A DNA stretch of 45,886 bases from the NCBI GenBank assembly GCA_001604585.1, contig LVBW01000015.1:37001-82886 (forward strand), written 5' to 3'. Origin of the DNA: Puniceicoccales bacterium Verruco_02 (GTDB taxonomy: Bacteria > Verrucomicrobiota > Verrucomicrobiia > Opitutales > Oceanipulchritudinaceae). Positions 18,416 to 25,993 of the stretch are shown here, piece after piece (within the stretch, counting starts at the first letter, position 1; each line of letters opens with the position of its first letter). Position numbers and translations under genes: made by a program. The notes beneath the pieces are model-generated. The model did no database searches. It saw only the letters and a list, made by a program, of their open reading frames with translations, and was not told where the DNA came from.

Positions 18416-19759
18416 ATGCACCCACGCGAACGTCGCATAATACTCAAGAATGTCGATACGGAGGGCTACACGCCCGACATCGACTGTTACATCAAGAACG
18501 GCGGTTACGAGCAGCTTAAGAAGGCTGTGAAGATGCAGCCAGCCGACATCTGCGCCGAAGTGGAAAAGAGCGGTGTGCGCGGACGTGGCGGAGCGGGCTT
18601 TCCCGCAGGCATGAAGTGGAAGTTCCTTGACCGCAAGAGCGGCAAGCCGATCTACCTCATCTGTAACGCCGACGAGTCCGAGCCGGGCACCTTCAAGGAC
18701 CGTCAGATTATCCACAAGGACCCGCACCAGCTCATAGAGGGCATGATGATAGCGGCCTTTGCCATCAATGCCTCGCTGGCCATAATATACATACGCGAGG
18801 AAATGCCCCTCGGGGCAAAGCTGCTCAACAAGTGCATAGAAGAAGCGCGCGCTAAGAACCTTGTGGGCGAGAACATCCTAGGCAGCGGCTACTCCTGCAA
18901 CCTCATCGTCCATCGCGGCGCCTCGGCCTACATCTGCGGCGAGGAAACGGGCCTAATCAACTCCATCGAGGGCCACCGCGCCTATCCGCGCATCAAGCCT
19001 CCGTACTTCCCTGCGGCTCTGGGCCTTTACATGTGTCCGACAATCGTCAACAACGTGGAGACGCTCTGCAATGTGAAGCACATCGTGGAGATGGGCGGCG
19101 AGGCTTATGCAAAGCTCGGCACCCCCGGCAACACCGGAACGCGCATCTGGTCTCTATCGGGGCATGTGAAAACCCCCGGCTATTACGAGATAGAGTGCGG
19201 CAAAGCCACCTATGGCGACCTAATTAACGACTTTGGCGGGGGAATGCTGCCGGGGCGCAAGCTCAAGGCCCTCATTCCCGGCGGCTCCAGCTCGAAAATC
19301 ATCCGTGGTGACGAACGCTTCAAGGGCAAACTCAAGGACGGCAGCCCCTACGACTGGAGCTGGGAGGATGTGCCGCTGGACTTTGACAGCCCTATGATGG
19401 TCGGCTCCATGAGCGGCTCTGGCGCTGTCATCGCGCTGGACGACTCGGTGGACATCGTCGAGGCACTTGCCAACCTAAACGCCTTCTATGCGCACGAGTC
19501 CTGCGGCCAGTGTACGCCCTGCCGCGAGGGCAGCCTATGGATGAGTCGCATAACGCGCCGCATGGTGAGCGGAGCTGCCCGCACAGAGGATGTGGATCTT
19601 CTTGCCAGTATCGGCGACCAGATAGCAGGGCGCACAATCTGCGCCCACGGCGAAGCCTGCGCCTGGCCGACGCAGAGCTACGTTGCCAAGTTCCGCGATG
19701 AATTCCTCGCCGCCGCCGCGCGCAAGGAACGCCGCAGCGGAGCCATGCGCCTTGTGTAG
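18416..19759 (+). CDS. nuoF: NADH-quinone oxidoreductase subunit F
   Basis: The NADH- and FMN-binding subunit of complex I. From the ATG at 18416 the product is 447 residues, the usual length; a reading open to 18062 adds about 118 residues of unconserved sequence and is rejected. Signatures: SGVRGRGGAGFPAGMKW (NADH site), YLICNADESEPGTFKDR (FMN site), YICGEETGLINSIEG, and the N3 cluster cysteines in ESCGQCTPCREG with the fourth in RTICAHGEAC. Unlike a whole nuo operon, no nuoE or nuoG adjoins it; the partners must be elsewhere. A link to a bifurcating hydrogenase or formate dehydrogenase is possible but unsupported. Confidence 0.95.
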   Translation: MHPRERRIILKNVDTEGYTPDIDCYIKNGGYEQLKKAVKMQPADICAEVEKSGVRGRGGAGFPAGMKWKFLDRKSGKPIYLICNADESEPGTFKDRQIIHKDPHQLIEGMMIAAFAINASLAIIYIREEMPLGAKLLNKCIEEARAKNLVGENILGSGYSCNLIVHRGASAYICGEETGLINSIEGHRAYPRIKPPYFPAALGLYMCPTIVNNVETLCNVKHIVEMGGEAYAKLGTPGNTGTRIWSLSGHVKTPGYYEIECGKATYGDLINDFGGGMLPGRKLKALIPGGSSSKIIRGDERFKGKLKDGSPYDWSWEDVPLDFDSPMMVGSMSGSGAVIALDDSVDIVEALANLNAFYAHESCGQCTPCREGSLWMSRITRRMVSGAARTEDVDLLASIGDQIAGRTICAHGEACAWPTQSYVAKFRDEFLAAAARKERRSGAMRLV

Positions 19760-20012
19760 CTTTCCCTCGCATAAGCAGCCCCCAGGCCGGAAGAAGCGCG
19801 GATAGCCAGCACTCTATATTAAGCCGGGTGGCAGACGAAGGCTTGTAAGGCAGGGATCATAACGATTGTAAACAACACGCTTTCAATTGACATACAAAGC
19901 CCGCACCTGTTGAAAAAACGCAGCCCCTTGCACAAGCCTGCACCTTTAGTTCCGATTTCACATACAAGCGACCGCTCCGGCGGCAAAACCTTAACTAGGA
20001 ACCTTATCTAAG

Positions 20013-21545
20013 ATGACCAAACCAGTTGTATTCAACTGCACCGTGCTGCGCGACGGCCACCAGAGCCTCGCAGCCACCCGCATGTCCACAGAGCAAATGC
20101 TCCCGACCCTCGAACTGCTCGATCAGGTGGGCTTCGGCTGTCTGGAAACCTGGGGCGGTGCAACGATCGACTCCGGCCTGCGCTTCCTTCGCGAATTCCC
20201 CTTCAAGCGCCTCGACGCCATCCGCGCCAAGACCCGCACTCCGCACATGATGCTGCTTCGCGGGCAGAACATCGTGGCCTATTCCCACCTTGCCGACGAC
20301 GTGGTGCAGACCTTCGTGCAGAAGTCCCTCTCCCACGGCATGAACATCATGCGCATCTTCGACGCGCTCAACGACACGCGCAACATGAAGTGCGCCATCG
20401 ACGCGACAAAGAAGGCTGGCGGCCACGCACAGGGCACAATTTGCTACACCAAGAGTCCCGTCCACACGATGGAGAAGTTCATCCAGATGGGCGAGGAGCT
20501 TGAGAAGATGGGCTGCGACTCCATCGTCATCAAGGACATGGCCGGTCTTATCCCGCCCTACGTCGCTGCGGAAATGATCCGTGGCCTGAAGACGCGCACC
20601 AGCCTGCCCGTCTGGATTCACACCCACGACACGGCGGGCCTTGGTGCGAGCACCTACCTTGCCGCCATCGACGCAGGCGTGGACGCCGTGGACGTGTCCA
20701 TAGTCCCCTTTGCTAACGGCACCGGCCAGCCCGACTGTATGCGAATGCTCAGCCTCATGCAGGGTCATCCGCGCCGTCCCACGCTGGACACTGGCAAGCT
20801 CGAAAAGCTGCGCGCCATGTTCGAAGGCATCTATCTTGAACTGAACAAGTTCACAAGCCACGCCAACGAGGTTGTGGACAACGACGCGCTGAAGTACGAA
20901 GTGCCCGGCGGTATGCTCTCCAACTTCCGCACCCAGCTTAAGGAGCTGAAGATGGAGGACAAGTTCGAGGAAGTGTTCGCCGAAATCCCCGTCGTTCGCG
21001 AGGCCCTCGGCTGGATTCCGCTCGTTACGCCCACCTCGCAGATTGTCGGCACCCAGGCCGTCATGAACGTGAAGTTCGGCCGCTGGAAGAACTTCATCCC
21101 CGGCGCGATGGACATCGCCCTTGGCTACTTTGGCACGACGCCCGCCCCGGTCAACCCCGAGGTGCAGAAGCTCGCCGCCGACAAGACCAAGAAGGAACCC
21201 ATCACGGCCCGCCCGGCCGACCTTATCAAGCCCGCCATGGAGGGCCTGCGCAAGACCTTGGCAGAAAAGGGCCTGCCGACAGACGACGAGCACTGCGTTG
21301 TTTACGCCATGTTCCCACAGCAGCTTGAGGAGCTCTACAAGCCCGCGCCAGCAGCCCCTGCACCGGCGGCTCCTGCGCCAAAGCCTGCCGCCCCGGCCCC
21401 TGTGGCCCAAGCGCCAGCCCCGGCCCCCGTTGCCCCAGCTCCAGTCGCCGCGGCTCCGCTCTCCCTCGGCTCGTCCAAGGCAACCCGCCTTGTCCTCAAC
21501 ATCGAGGGCCGGCAGCACGACGTGCTCGTCGAAGAGCTGGACTAG
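20013..21545 (+). CDS. oadA: oxaloacetate decarboxylase alpha / pyruvate carboxylase B-type carboxyltransferase lacking the biotinyl domain
   Basis: Carboxyltransferase that moves CO2 between oxaloacetate/pyruvate and a biotin carrier. The TIM barrel begins VVFNCTVLRDGHQSLAATRM, with WGGATIDSGLRFL, MLLRGQNIVAYSHLADDVV, the carboxylated-lysine region DSIVIKDMAGL and metal ligands in IHTHDTAGLG. The conserved carboxylase domain follows (EVPGGMLSNF, VTPTSQIVGTQAV). After residue 440 comes an Ala/Pro linker of about 45 residues, then only some 25 residues (TRLVLNIEGRQHDVLVEELD). This matches the first strands of a swivelling domain, but the protein stops before any biotin-accepting MKM. A terminator follows directly, so the carrier must come from another gene. 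510 residues against about 590-600 for full OadA. Confidence 0.9.
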   Translation: MTKPVVFNCTVLRDGHQSLAATRMSTEQMLPTLELLDQVGFGCLETWGGATIDSGLRFLREFPFKRLDAIRAKTRTPHMMLLRGQNIVAYSHLADDVVQTFVQKSLSHGMNIMRIFDALNDTRNMKCAIDATKKAGGHAQGTICYTKSPVHTMEKFIQMGEELEKMGCDSIVIKDMAGLIPPYVAAEMIRGLKTRTSLPVWIHTHDTAGLGASTYLAAIDAGVDAVDVSIVPFANGTGQPDCMRMLSLMQGHPRRPTLDTGKLEKLRAMFEGIYLELNKFTSHANEVVDNDALKYEVPGGMLSNFRTQLKELKMEDKFEEVFAEIPVVREALGWIPLVTPTSQIVGTQAVMNVKFGRWKNFIPGAMDIALGYFGTTPAPVNPEVQKLAADKTKKEPITARPADLIKPAMEGLRKTLAEKGLPTDDEHCVVYAMFPQQLEELYKPAPAAPAPAAPAPKPAAPAPVAQAPAPAPVAPAPVAAAPLSLGSSKATRLVLNIEGRQHDVLVEELD

Positions 21546-21577
21546 GTTTCGTAAATTCAGTTACGACAAACATTTCG

Positions 21578-21610
21578 AGGCGCGGGTCTGGCATAGACTC
21601 GCGCCTTTTT
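21578..21610 (+). terminator. intrinsic terminator of oadA
   Basis: 12-bp stem (AGGCGCGGGTCT / AGACTCGCGCCT, one mismatch) with a 5-base loop and a T5 tail, 33 bases after the oadA stop. Confidence 0.85.
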
Positions 21611-21706
21611 GCATCATACACATTGCCTCCCATCGCATCTTCCACGCATCCGCAGCTTGCACTTGGCAGCAAAGAAGCGGATTATCACTCCTAAGCCTTC
21701 CACAAT

Positions 21707-22648
21707 ATGAACCTCTCCACGCAGTATCTGGGACTCCACCTCAAGAACCCCATTGTGGCCGGGGCCTCGCCCCTGTCCTTCTCGTTGGAGATGGCCAAGC
21801 GCCTAGAGGAAGCCGGAGCGGCGGCCATTGTCATGCACTCGCTTTTCGAGGAGCAGCTATCCGGGCTGCCTCAGCAGTCTCTGGCTCCTTATCACTTCAC
21901 GCCCGAGCAGTACATACAGCACCTGCGCGCCTTGAAGCGCGAGCTGTCCATCCCCGTCATTGCCTCGCTTAATAGCGTTCGCGAAGGGGCATGGGTGCGC
22001 TACGCCCAGTATATGCAGGACGCCGGGGCCGATGCCTTGGAGATCAACCTCTACTACCTGCCCCGCACCGACAACGAATCCTCGTCCATTGTCGAGCAGC
22101 GCGCCTTTCAGATAGTGCGCCTTGTGCGCCAGTTTGTCAGCATCCCGATAGCGGTAAAGCTTAGCCCCTGGATAACATCGCTGCCGCAGTTCGCCCACCG
22201 GCTGGAAGAGGCTGGGGCGAGCGGTCTTGTGCTCTTTAACCGCTTCGTGCAGCCGGACATAGACATCAAGACCTTCAAGACCATTCCGAAGCTCGACCTT
22301 ACTACGCCCGAGGACCTTCTCATTCGCCTTCACTGGTTGGCGGCCCTGCATTCGCGCACCCGTCTGGATCTATCCGCAAGCGGAGGTGTCCACGGTGCGA
22401 ACGACGTAATAAAGGCCATTGTCGCCGGGGCGCGCAGCGTGCAGCTTGTGAGCACCCTGATGCTCAACGGCCCCGATCATATAAAGACCCTGCTCGAAGG
22501 TCTGAAGGACTGGCTCACTTTGAACAATTTCCCCAGCGTTGACGAAGCGCGCACCCGTGTTGACACCCTGAGGCGCGATGCGGACAAGGCCACGGGTCGC
22601 GAGAACTATATTCGCATAATACACAACTGGGAGCGCCAGCATAGCTAA
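21707..22648 (+). CDS. dihydroorotate dehydrogenase-like flavoprotein
   Basis: A cytosolic FMN-binding TIM barrel of the PyrD/dihydropyrimidine dehydrogenase superfamily, 313 residues. It opens MNLSTQYLGLHLKNPIVAGASPLS. Flavin and product-site elements follow: PVIASLNSVREGAW, GADALEINLYYLP, PIAVKLSPWI, LVLFNRFVQPDID and LDLSASGGVHGANDVIKAIVAGARSVQLVSTLM. In class 1 enzymes a conserved Cys or Ser base follows the 'E.N' motif; here the position is occupied by YYLPRTDN, as in the catabolic DHOD-like paralogues. These often sit near pyruvate:ferredoxin oxidoreductases, and the true substrate is uncertain. It has its own gap from oadA. Confidence 0.88.
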   Translation: MNLSTQYLGLHLKNPIVAGASPLSFSLEMAKRLEEAGAAAIVMHSLFEEQLSGLPQQSLAPYHFTPEQYIQHLRALKRELSIPVIASLNSVREGAWVRYAQYMQDAGADALEINLYYLPRTDNESSSIVEQRAFQIVRLVRQFVSIPIAVKLSPWITSLPQFAHRLEEAGASGLVLFNRFVQPDIDIKTFKTIPKLDLTTPEDLLIRLHWLAALHSRTRLDLSASGGVHGANDVIKAIVAGARSVQLVSTLMLNGPDHIKTLLEGLKDWLTLNNFPSVDEARTRVDTLRRDADKATGRENYIRIIHNWERQHS

Positions 22649-22696
22649 GCTGGCCTCCTGTCTGGCACAATGAGGGCACTTGGCTGTACTGTGCCT

Positions 22697-22726
22697 TTGA
22701 CATGCGGCCGGGCATGTCCATTATAA
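22697..22726 (+). promoter_or_regulatory. sigma-70 promoter with operator dyad in the spacer
   Basis: TTGACA at 22697, an 18-base spacer and TTATAA at 22721, about 80 bases before the GH44 start. The spacer contains a 7-bp inverted repeat GACATGC / GCATGTC around a 6-base centre (22699-22718), overlapping the -35 box. A repressor bound there would block polymerase. Confidence 0.6.
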
Positions 22727-22808
22727 CAAATGAACGCGTGCCGCAGGGCAGAAGCGGCGCGTTGAGTATCCCCCCTCCACACTCCAACGCACACACCCCA
22801 CACTGCCA

Positions 22809-24701
22809 ATGAAGATACCCCAGCGTCTCAACGCGTGGGCGGGAGCCTTGCTCTGCGCCTCCTTCACTCTTTTTCCTGCGCAAGCACTGAACGCCCAGAG
22901 CGTCAGCTTTGAAATGGACCTTTCTGGTGCCAACGCAACGCCAATAAGCCCCCTTATCTACGGACTTAACGACTGGTCCCGCGACTCAGCCACAGCGTCC
23001 ATCAACTTCACCTTGGAACGGCAGGGCGGCAACCGTATGAGCGGTTACAATTGGGAGAACAATGCCTCCAACGCAGGCAGCGACTACATCCACCATAGCG
23101 ACAACTTACTGGTCAACACCCTGCCCAGTGCCCAGCAGTCCCTGCCCGGCGCGGCTGTGAAGCTTAGCGTTGATCATGCCCGTGGTGCGGGTCGCCCAAG
23201 CCTTGTCACACTGCAACTGGCCGGATACGTGGCCGCGGACAAGAACGGCACAGTTACCGAGGCGCAGAAGGCTCCGTCGAGCCGCTGGAAACAGGTCGTT
23301 GTCAACAAGGGCAGCGCCTACACTCTCACGCCCTCCACGAGCGACGCCTACGTGTATCTGGACGAGCAGGTGAACTTTCTCATCCAGACCTACGGAACGG
23401 CTTCGGAGGGGGGAGTGTTCGCCTACAGTCTCGACAACGAACCGGCCCTTTGGTCCCACACTCATCCGCGCATACACCCGAACAAGGCCGGCGTGGCGGA
23501 AATTATCGAGCGCGGGGCGGAGGCGGCGGCAATGGTCAAGCGGCTCGACCTCGACGCGCTTGTGTTCGGCCCTGCTCTATGGGGCTGGGGCGCGTATCAG
23601 AACTTCAGCGATGCGCCGGACTGGTCCTCTTTCAGCGGTAGCTACGACTGGTTCATAAGCGCCTATCTGGCGGGCATGAAGGCCCGTAGCGACAGCGCGG
23701 GCAGGCGCCTCTTGGACGTATTGGACATCCACTACTACCCGGAAGCGGCCGCCGTTACGGGCCAAGACAGTGGCGGCAACGACGTGTACACGCGCGTTAC
23801 CGACAGCAGCAGCAATAACGAGGCCCTCACTCAGGAGCGCCTGCAAGCCCCGCGCTCGCTCTGGGATCCCACACACACCGAGCAGAGCTGGGTGAGCACC
23901 TGGATTACGAGAGGGCCTCTGCGCCTGTTTTCGCGCGTGTTCCCGTCCATAGACACCCATTACCCGGACACAAAGCTGGCCATAACCGAGTACGACTACG
24001 GGGGACATCAGAACTACTCCGGCGGTCTTGCGCAGGCGGACGTGCTTGGCATATACGGCAAGTACGGAGTGTATGCGGCATGTTTCTGGGGCAATGTGGA
24101 GGGCTACATAATCCCCGCCTTCAAGCTATACCGGGACTATGACGGGCAGGGTGCCACTTTCGGCAATATCGCCTTTCCTGTCAGTAATCCCGCCCCAGAG
24201 AGCTACTCCAGCTATCTGTCCACCGATGCGGAAAGGGGCAGCATCCACCTTGTGCTCATCAACAAGACAGGCACGGCGAGCAGTATCAGCGTGGGCCAGA
24301 GCGGGGGCAGATTGGCATTTGAAAAGGCAAAGGTGTACGGTTTTGACTCCGCAAACGGGGCCTCACTTCGTCAATACGACGATGTGCAGGACATGGGACT
24401 TGGCGGCTTTTCATACACCCTGCCAGCGTGCAGCGCACTGCACTTTGTTATCGAGCAACCCGCCTTGGGAAGCGAGGAGCTTCGCGTTGAAAGATCACAA
24501 GTAGCCGGGAAGCTGTGCCTGCTTTTCAAGGGGCGCAGTGGGCACCGTTACCAGCTTCAGCACTCCAGCGACCTTGCCGAATGGACGGACATTGGCGAGG
24601 AGCTTACGGGCAGCGGATTGGTGACATATTCAGAACAGGCCATGCCTGCAAATGAACAGCCCGGCTTTTGGCGATACAAGAAGCTCTCCGGCGTGGAGTA
24701 G
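22809..24701 (+). CDS. secreted GH44 endoglucanase/xyloglucanase
   Basis: A 630-residue exported retaining beta-glycanase. The signal peptide is MKIPQRLNAWAGALLCASF then TLFPAQALNA. The GH44 fold is recognised from ISPLIYGLNDW, ERQGGNRMSGYNWENNASNAGSDY, the acid/base Glu in AYSLDNEPALWSHTHPR, LDIHYYPEA, and the nucleophile Glu in LAITEYDYGG. CFWGNVEGYIIPAFKLYRDYDG and a beta-sandwich tail follow. A C-terminal segment (about 560-630, KGRSGHRYQLQHSSDLAEW) resembles the 'YQ.q.S.dl..W' immunoglobulin-like modules common at the ends of verrucomicrobial exoenzymes. GH44 enzymes cut cellulose, xyloglucan or mannan. A promoter with an operator-like dyad lies upstream. The stop is 5 bases from the convergent lipoprotein gene's stop. 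Confidence 0.92.
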   Translation: MKIPQRLNAWAGALLCASFTLFPAQALNAQSVSFEMDLSGANATPISPLIYGLNDWSRDSATASINFTLERQGGNRMSGYNWENNASNAGSDYIHHSDNLLVNTLPSAQQSLPGAAVKLSVDHARGAGRPSLVTLQLAGYVAADKNGTVTEAQKAPSSRWKQVVVNKGSAYTLTPSTSDAYVYLDEQVNFLIQTYGTASEGGVFAYSLDNEPALWSHTHPRIHPNKAGVAEIIERGAEAAAMVKRLDLDALVFGPALWGWGAYQNFSDAPDWSSFSGSYDWFISAYLAGMKARSDSAGRRLLDVLDIHYYPEAAAVTGQDSGGNDVYTRVTDSSSNNEALTQERLQAPRSLWDPTHTEQSWVSTWITRGPLRLFSRVFPSIDTHYPDTKLAITEYDYGGHQNYSGGLAQADVLGIYGKYGVYAACFWGNVEGYIIPAFKLYRDYDGQGATFGNIAFPVSNPAPESYSSYLSTDAERGSIHLVLINKTGTASSISVGQSGGRLAFEKAKVYGFDSANGASLRQYDDVQDMGLGGFSYTLPACSALHFVIEQPALGSEELRVERSQVAGKLCLLFKGRSGHRYQLQHSSDLAEWTDIGEELTGSGLVTYSEQAMPANEQPGFWRYKKLSGVE

Positions 24702-24706
24702 CGCAA

Positions 24707-25693
24707 TCAGTCCTGCTCATTGTCCAGCACAGTTGGGGATAGGCTCCACAGTGTGGCATCGGGCATCTGCTTAATTATGCCAAGCTCCAGCAACTGGGCG
24801 GCCATAATCTCGATTCGCTCTACGGACAGCTTGCCGCAGCTGGCCGCGCCGCCTTCTCCGAACACGTAGCCGCCTTCCAGCAGGGCCTGCCGGGAGTAGT
24901 CAAGCTGTTCGATGCTCTGGCGTGGGTTTCGCTCCATGATCAGGGCGTGGGCGGGGGAGGGGTCTTTGGTCATGTAGTCCACCCAACCCCTTACAGATGC
25001 TCGGACAAAGGCGCTCACTGCCTCCGGGTGGGCGCTGGCAAAGGAGGCGCTAGTATAGACCACGTGCTGAGGGTCGAAGCCCGCGTCGCGCAGTAGCAGG
25101 GTGCGCGTTTCCAGCCCCTGCCTAGCCGCTATGAAAGGCTCGCTCGTGACCATACACTGCTGCCCGCTTGCCGGGTCGGAGAGAAAGCGTTCCATGCCCT
25201 TGTCGCTTGGGATGATGCGAAGCTGTATGCCGTATTTGCGCTCCAGCCAGGCCAGCCAGGTCCCGCCGGGCATGGCGATGAGCGGACGTCCGTCTAGGTC
25301 CGCAAAACCGCTGACGGGGCTTTCTGCGTGCAGGAGAATGCCCTGCGGGTCGTGTTGCAGGGTGGCCATAACTATGCGCAGTGGCATCCCCCGGTCGGCA
25401 TGGCGCAGTATGGCCTCGACCTTGTTCATGGCAAAGTCGGCCTGTCCTTCGGTCACACGCAGAGCGCCCATGTACGTAATGCCGCCGGGCAGTATGTCCA
25501 CGTCCAGCCCTTCCTCTGCATAGTAGCCCTTGGCCAGTGCGTAGTAGAAGCCGCCGTGCTCGCCCTGCGGGTACCAGTCGGTCTGGAAGCGGATTTTCTG
25601 CAAGTGGCCCGGGCCTTCGCCCTGCTTTTCCGGGCCTTCGCAGGAAGCAAGGGACAGGCAGGCAATTAGGGCCGCTATCGTGCGCATAATCAT
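24707..25693 (-). CDS. NMT1/THI5-like ABC substrate-binding lipoprotein
   Basis: A periplasmic solute-binding protein anchored by lipid at Cys18 (lipobox LASC after a hydrophobic leader). The 328-residue product has the NMT1/SsuA fold: IRFQTDWYPQGEHGGFYYALAKGYYAEEGLDVDI, then GADFAMNK-like GQADFAMNKVEAILR, PLIAMPGGTWLAW and QQCMVTSEPFIA. Proteins of this type bind thiamine-pyrimidine precursors, riboflavin or sulfonates; the DWxPxxxHxGxY pattern is common in the pyrimidine-precursor group. No permease or ATPase gene adjoins it, so it is an orphan. Its leader contains a hairpin with a T-rich tail 43 bases before the start, suggesting attenuation. Confidence 0.88.
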   Translation of the reverse strand: MIMRTIAALIACLSLASCEGPEKQGEGPGHLQKIRFQTDWYPQGEHGGFYYALAKGYYAEEGLDVDILPGGITYMGALRVTEGQADFAMNKVEAILRHADRGMPLRIVMATLQHDPQGILLHAESPVSGFADLDGRPLIAMPGGTWLAWLERKYGIQLRIIPSDKGMERFLSDPASGQQCMVTSEPFIAARQGLETRTLLLRDAGFDPQHVVYTSASFASAHPEAVSAFVRASVRGWVDYMTKDPSPAHALIMERNPRQSIEQLDYSRQALLEGGYVFGEGGAASCGKLSVERIEIMAAQLLELGIIKQMPDATLWSLSPTVLDNEQD

Positions 25694-25735
25694 GCCGAAG
25701 CTCTAGCGCTTGCACTGCCGGGGAGCAAAATAAAA

Positions 25736-25831
25736 GACCCGCAGACTTTTGCCCCATCTGCGGGTCAGCTGAACGACTGGCTCAAGCGGTGTGGGGGACG
25801 CGAGCCATGCACATCCGACTGATTCGGATGT
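25736..25831 (-). ncRNA. attenuator-like structured leader of the NMT1-like gene, or a small RNA
   Basis: Reading the minus strand: a 7-bp hairpin ACATCCG/CGGATGT (25831-25811); a second with GGCTC/GAGCC and an inner GCG/CGC (about 25805-25774); then a perfect 10-bp terminator stem GACCCGCAGA/TCTGCGGGTC (25766-25736) followed by TTTTATTTT. It ends 43 bases before the lipoprotein start. This layout fits a riboswitch or attenuator, or an independent small RNA. The TPP aptamer signature was not found. Confidence 0.45.
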
Positions 25832-25892
25832 TAGAGTATGTTCATGGATGCGGCAATTATGAGGGCATCATGAACGCGTATTTCATGCTCTG

Positions 25893-25904
25893 TTAATGCA
25901 TTAA
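25893..25904. promoter_or_regulatory. operator candidate TTAATGCATTAA (second copy)
   Basis: Perfect 12-bp palindrome 89 bases upstream of the GntR-type regulator, identical to 17509-17520. It suggests autoregulation and control of the GH94 gene by this protein. Confidence 0.6.
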
Positions 25905-25993
25905 ACCTTGCCGCCCATGCTTCGTTGCGGACAATCCCTTCAAGAAGCACGCTTATGCAGGAAAAGTCGTGTTAATCCGCCCCTTTCAACCCC

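Noticed and set aside
20004-21518. 504-codon open frame on the minus strand
   Set aside because: Mirror of oadA; no domain recognisable, and oadA on the plus strand is unmistakable.
25736-25960. TPP riboswitch upstream of the NMT1-like gene
   Set aside because: The expected CTGAGA and CCTGAACCTGATCTGG-type elements are not present; only generic hairpins and a terminator are.
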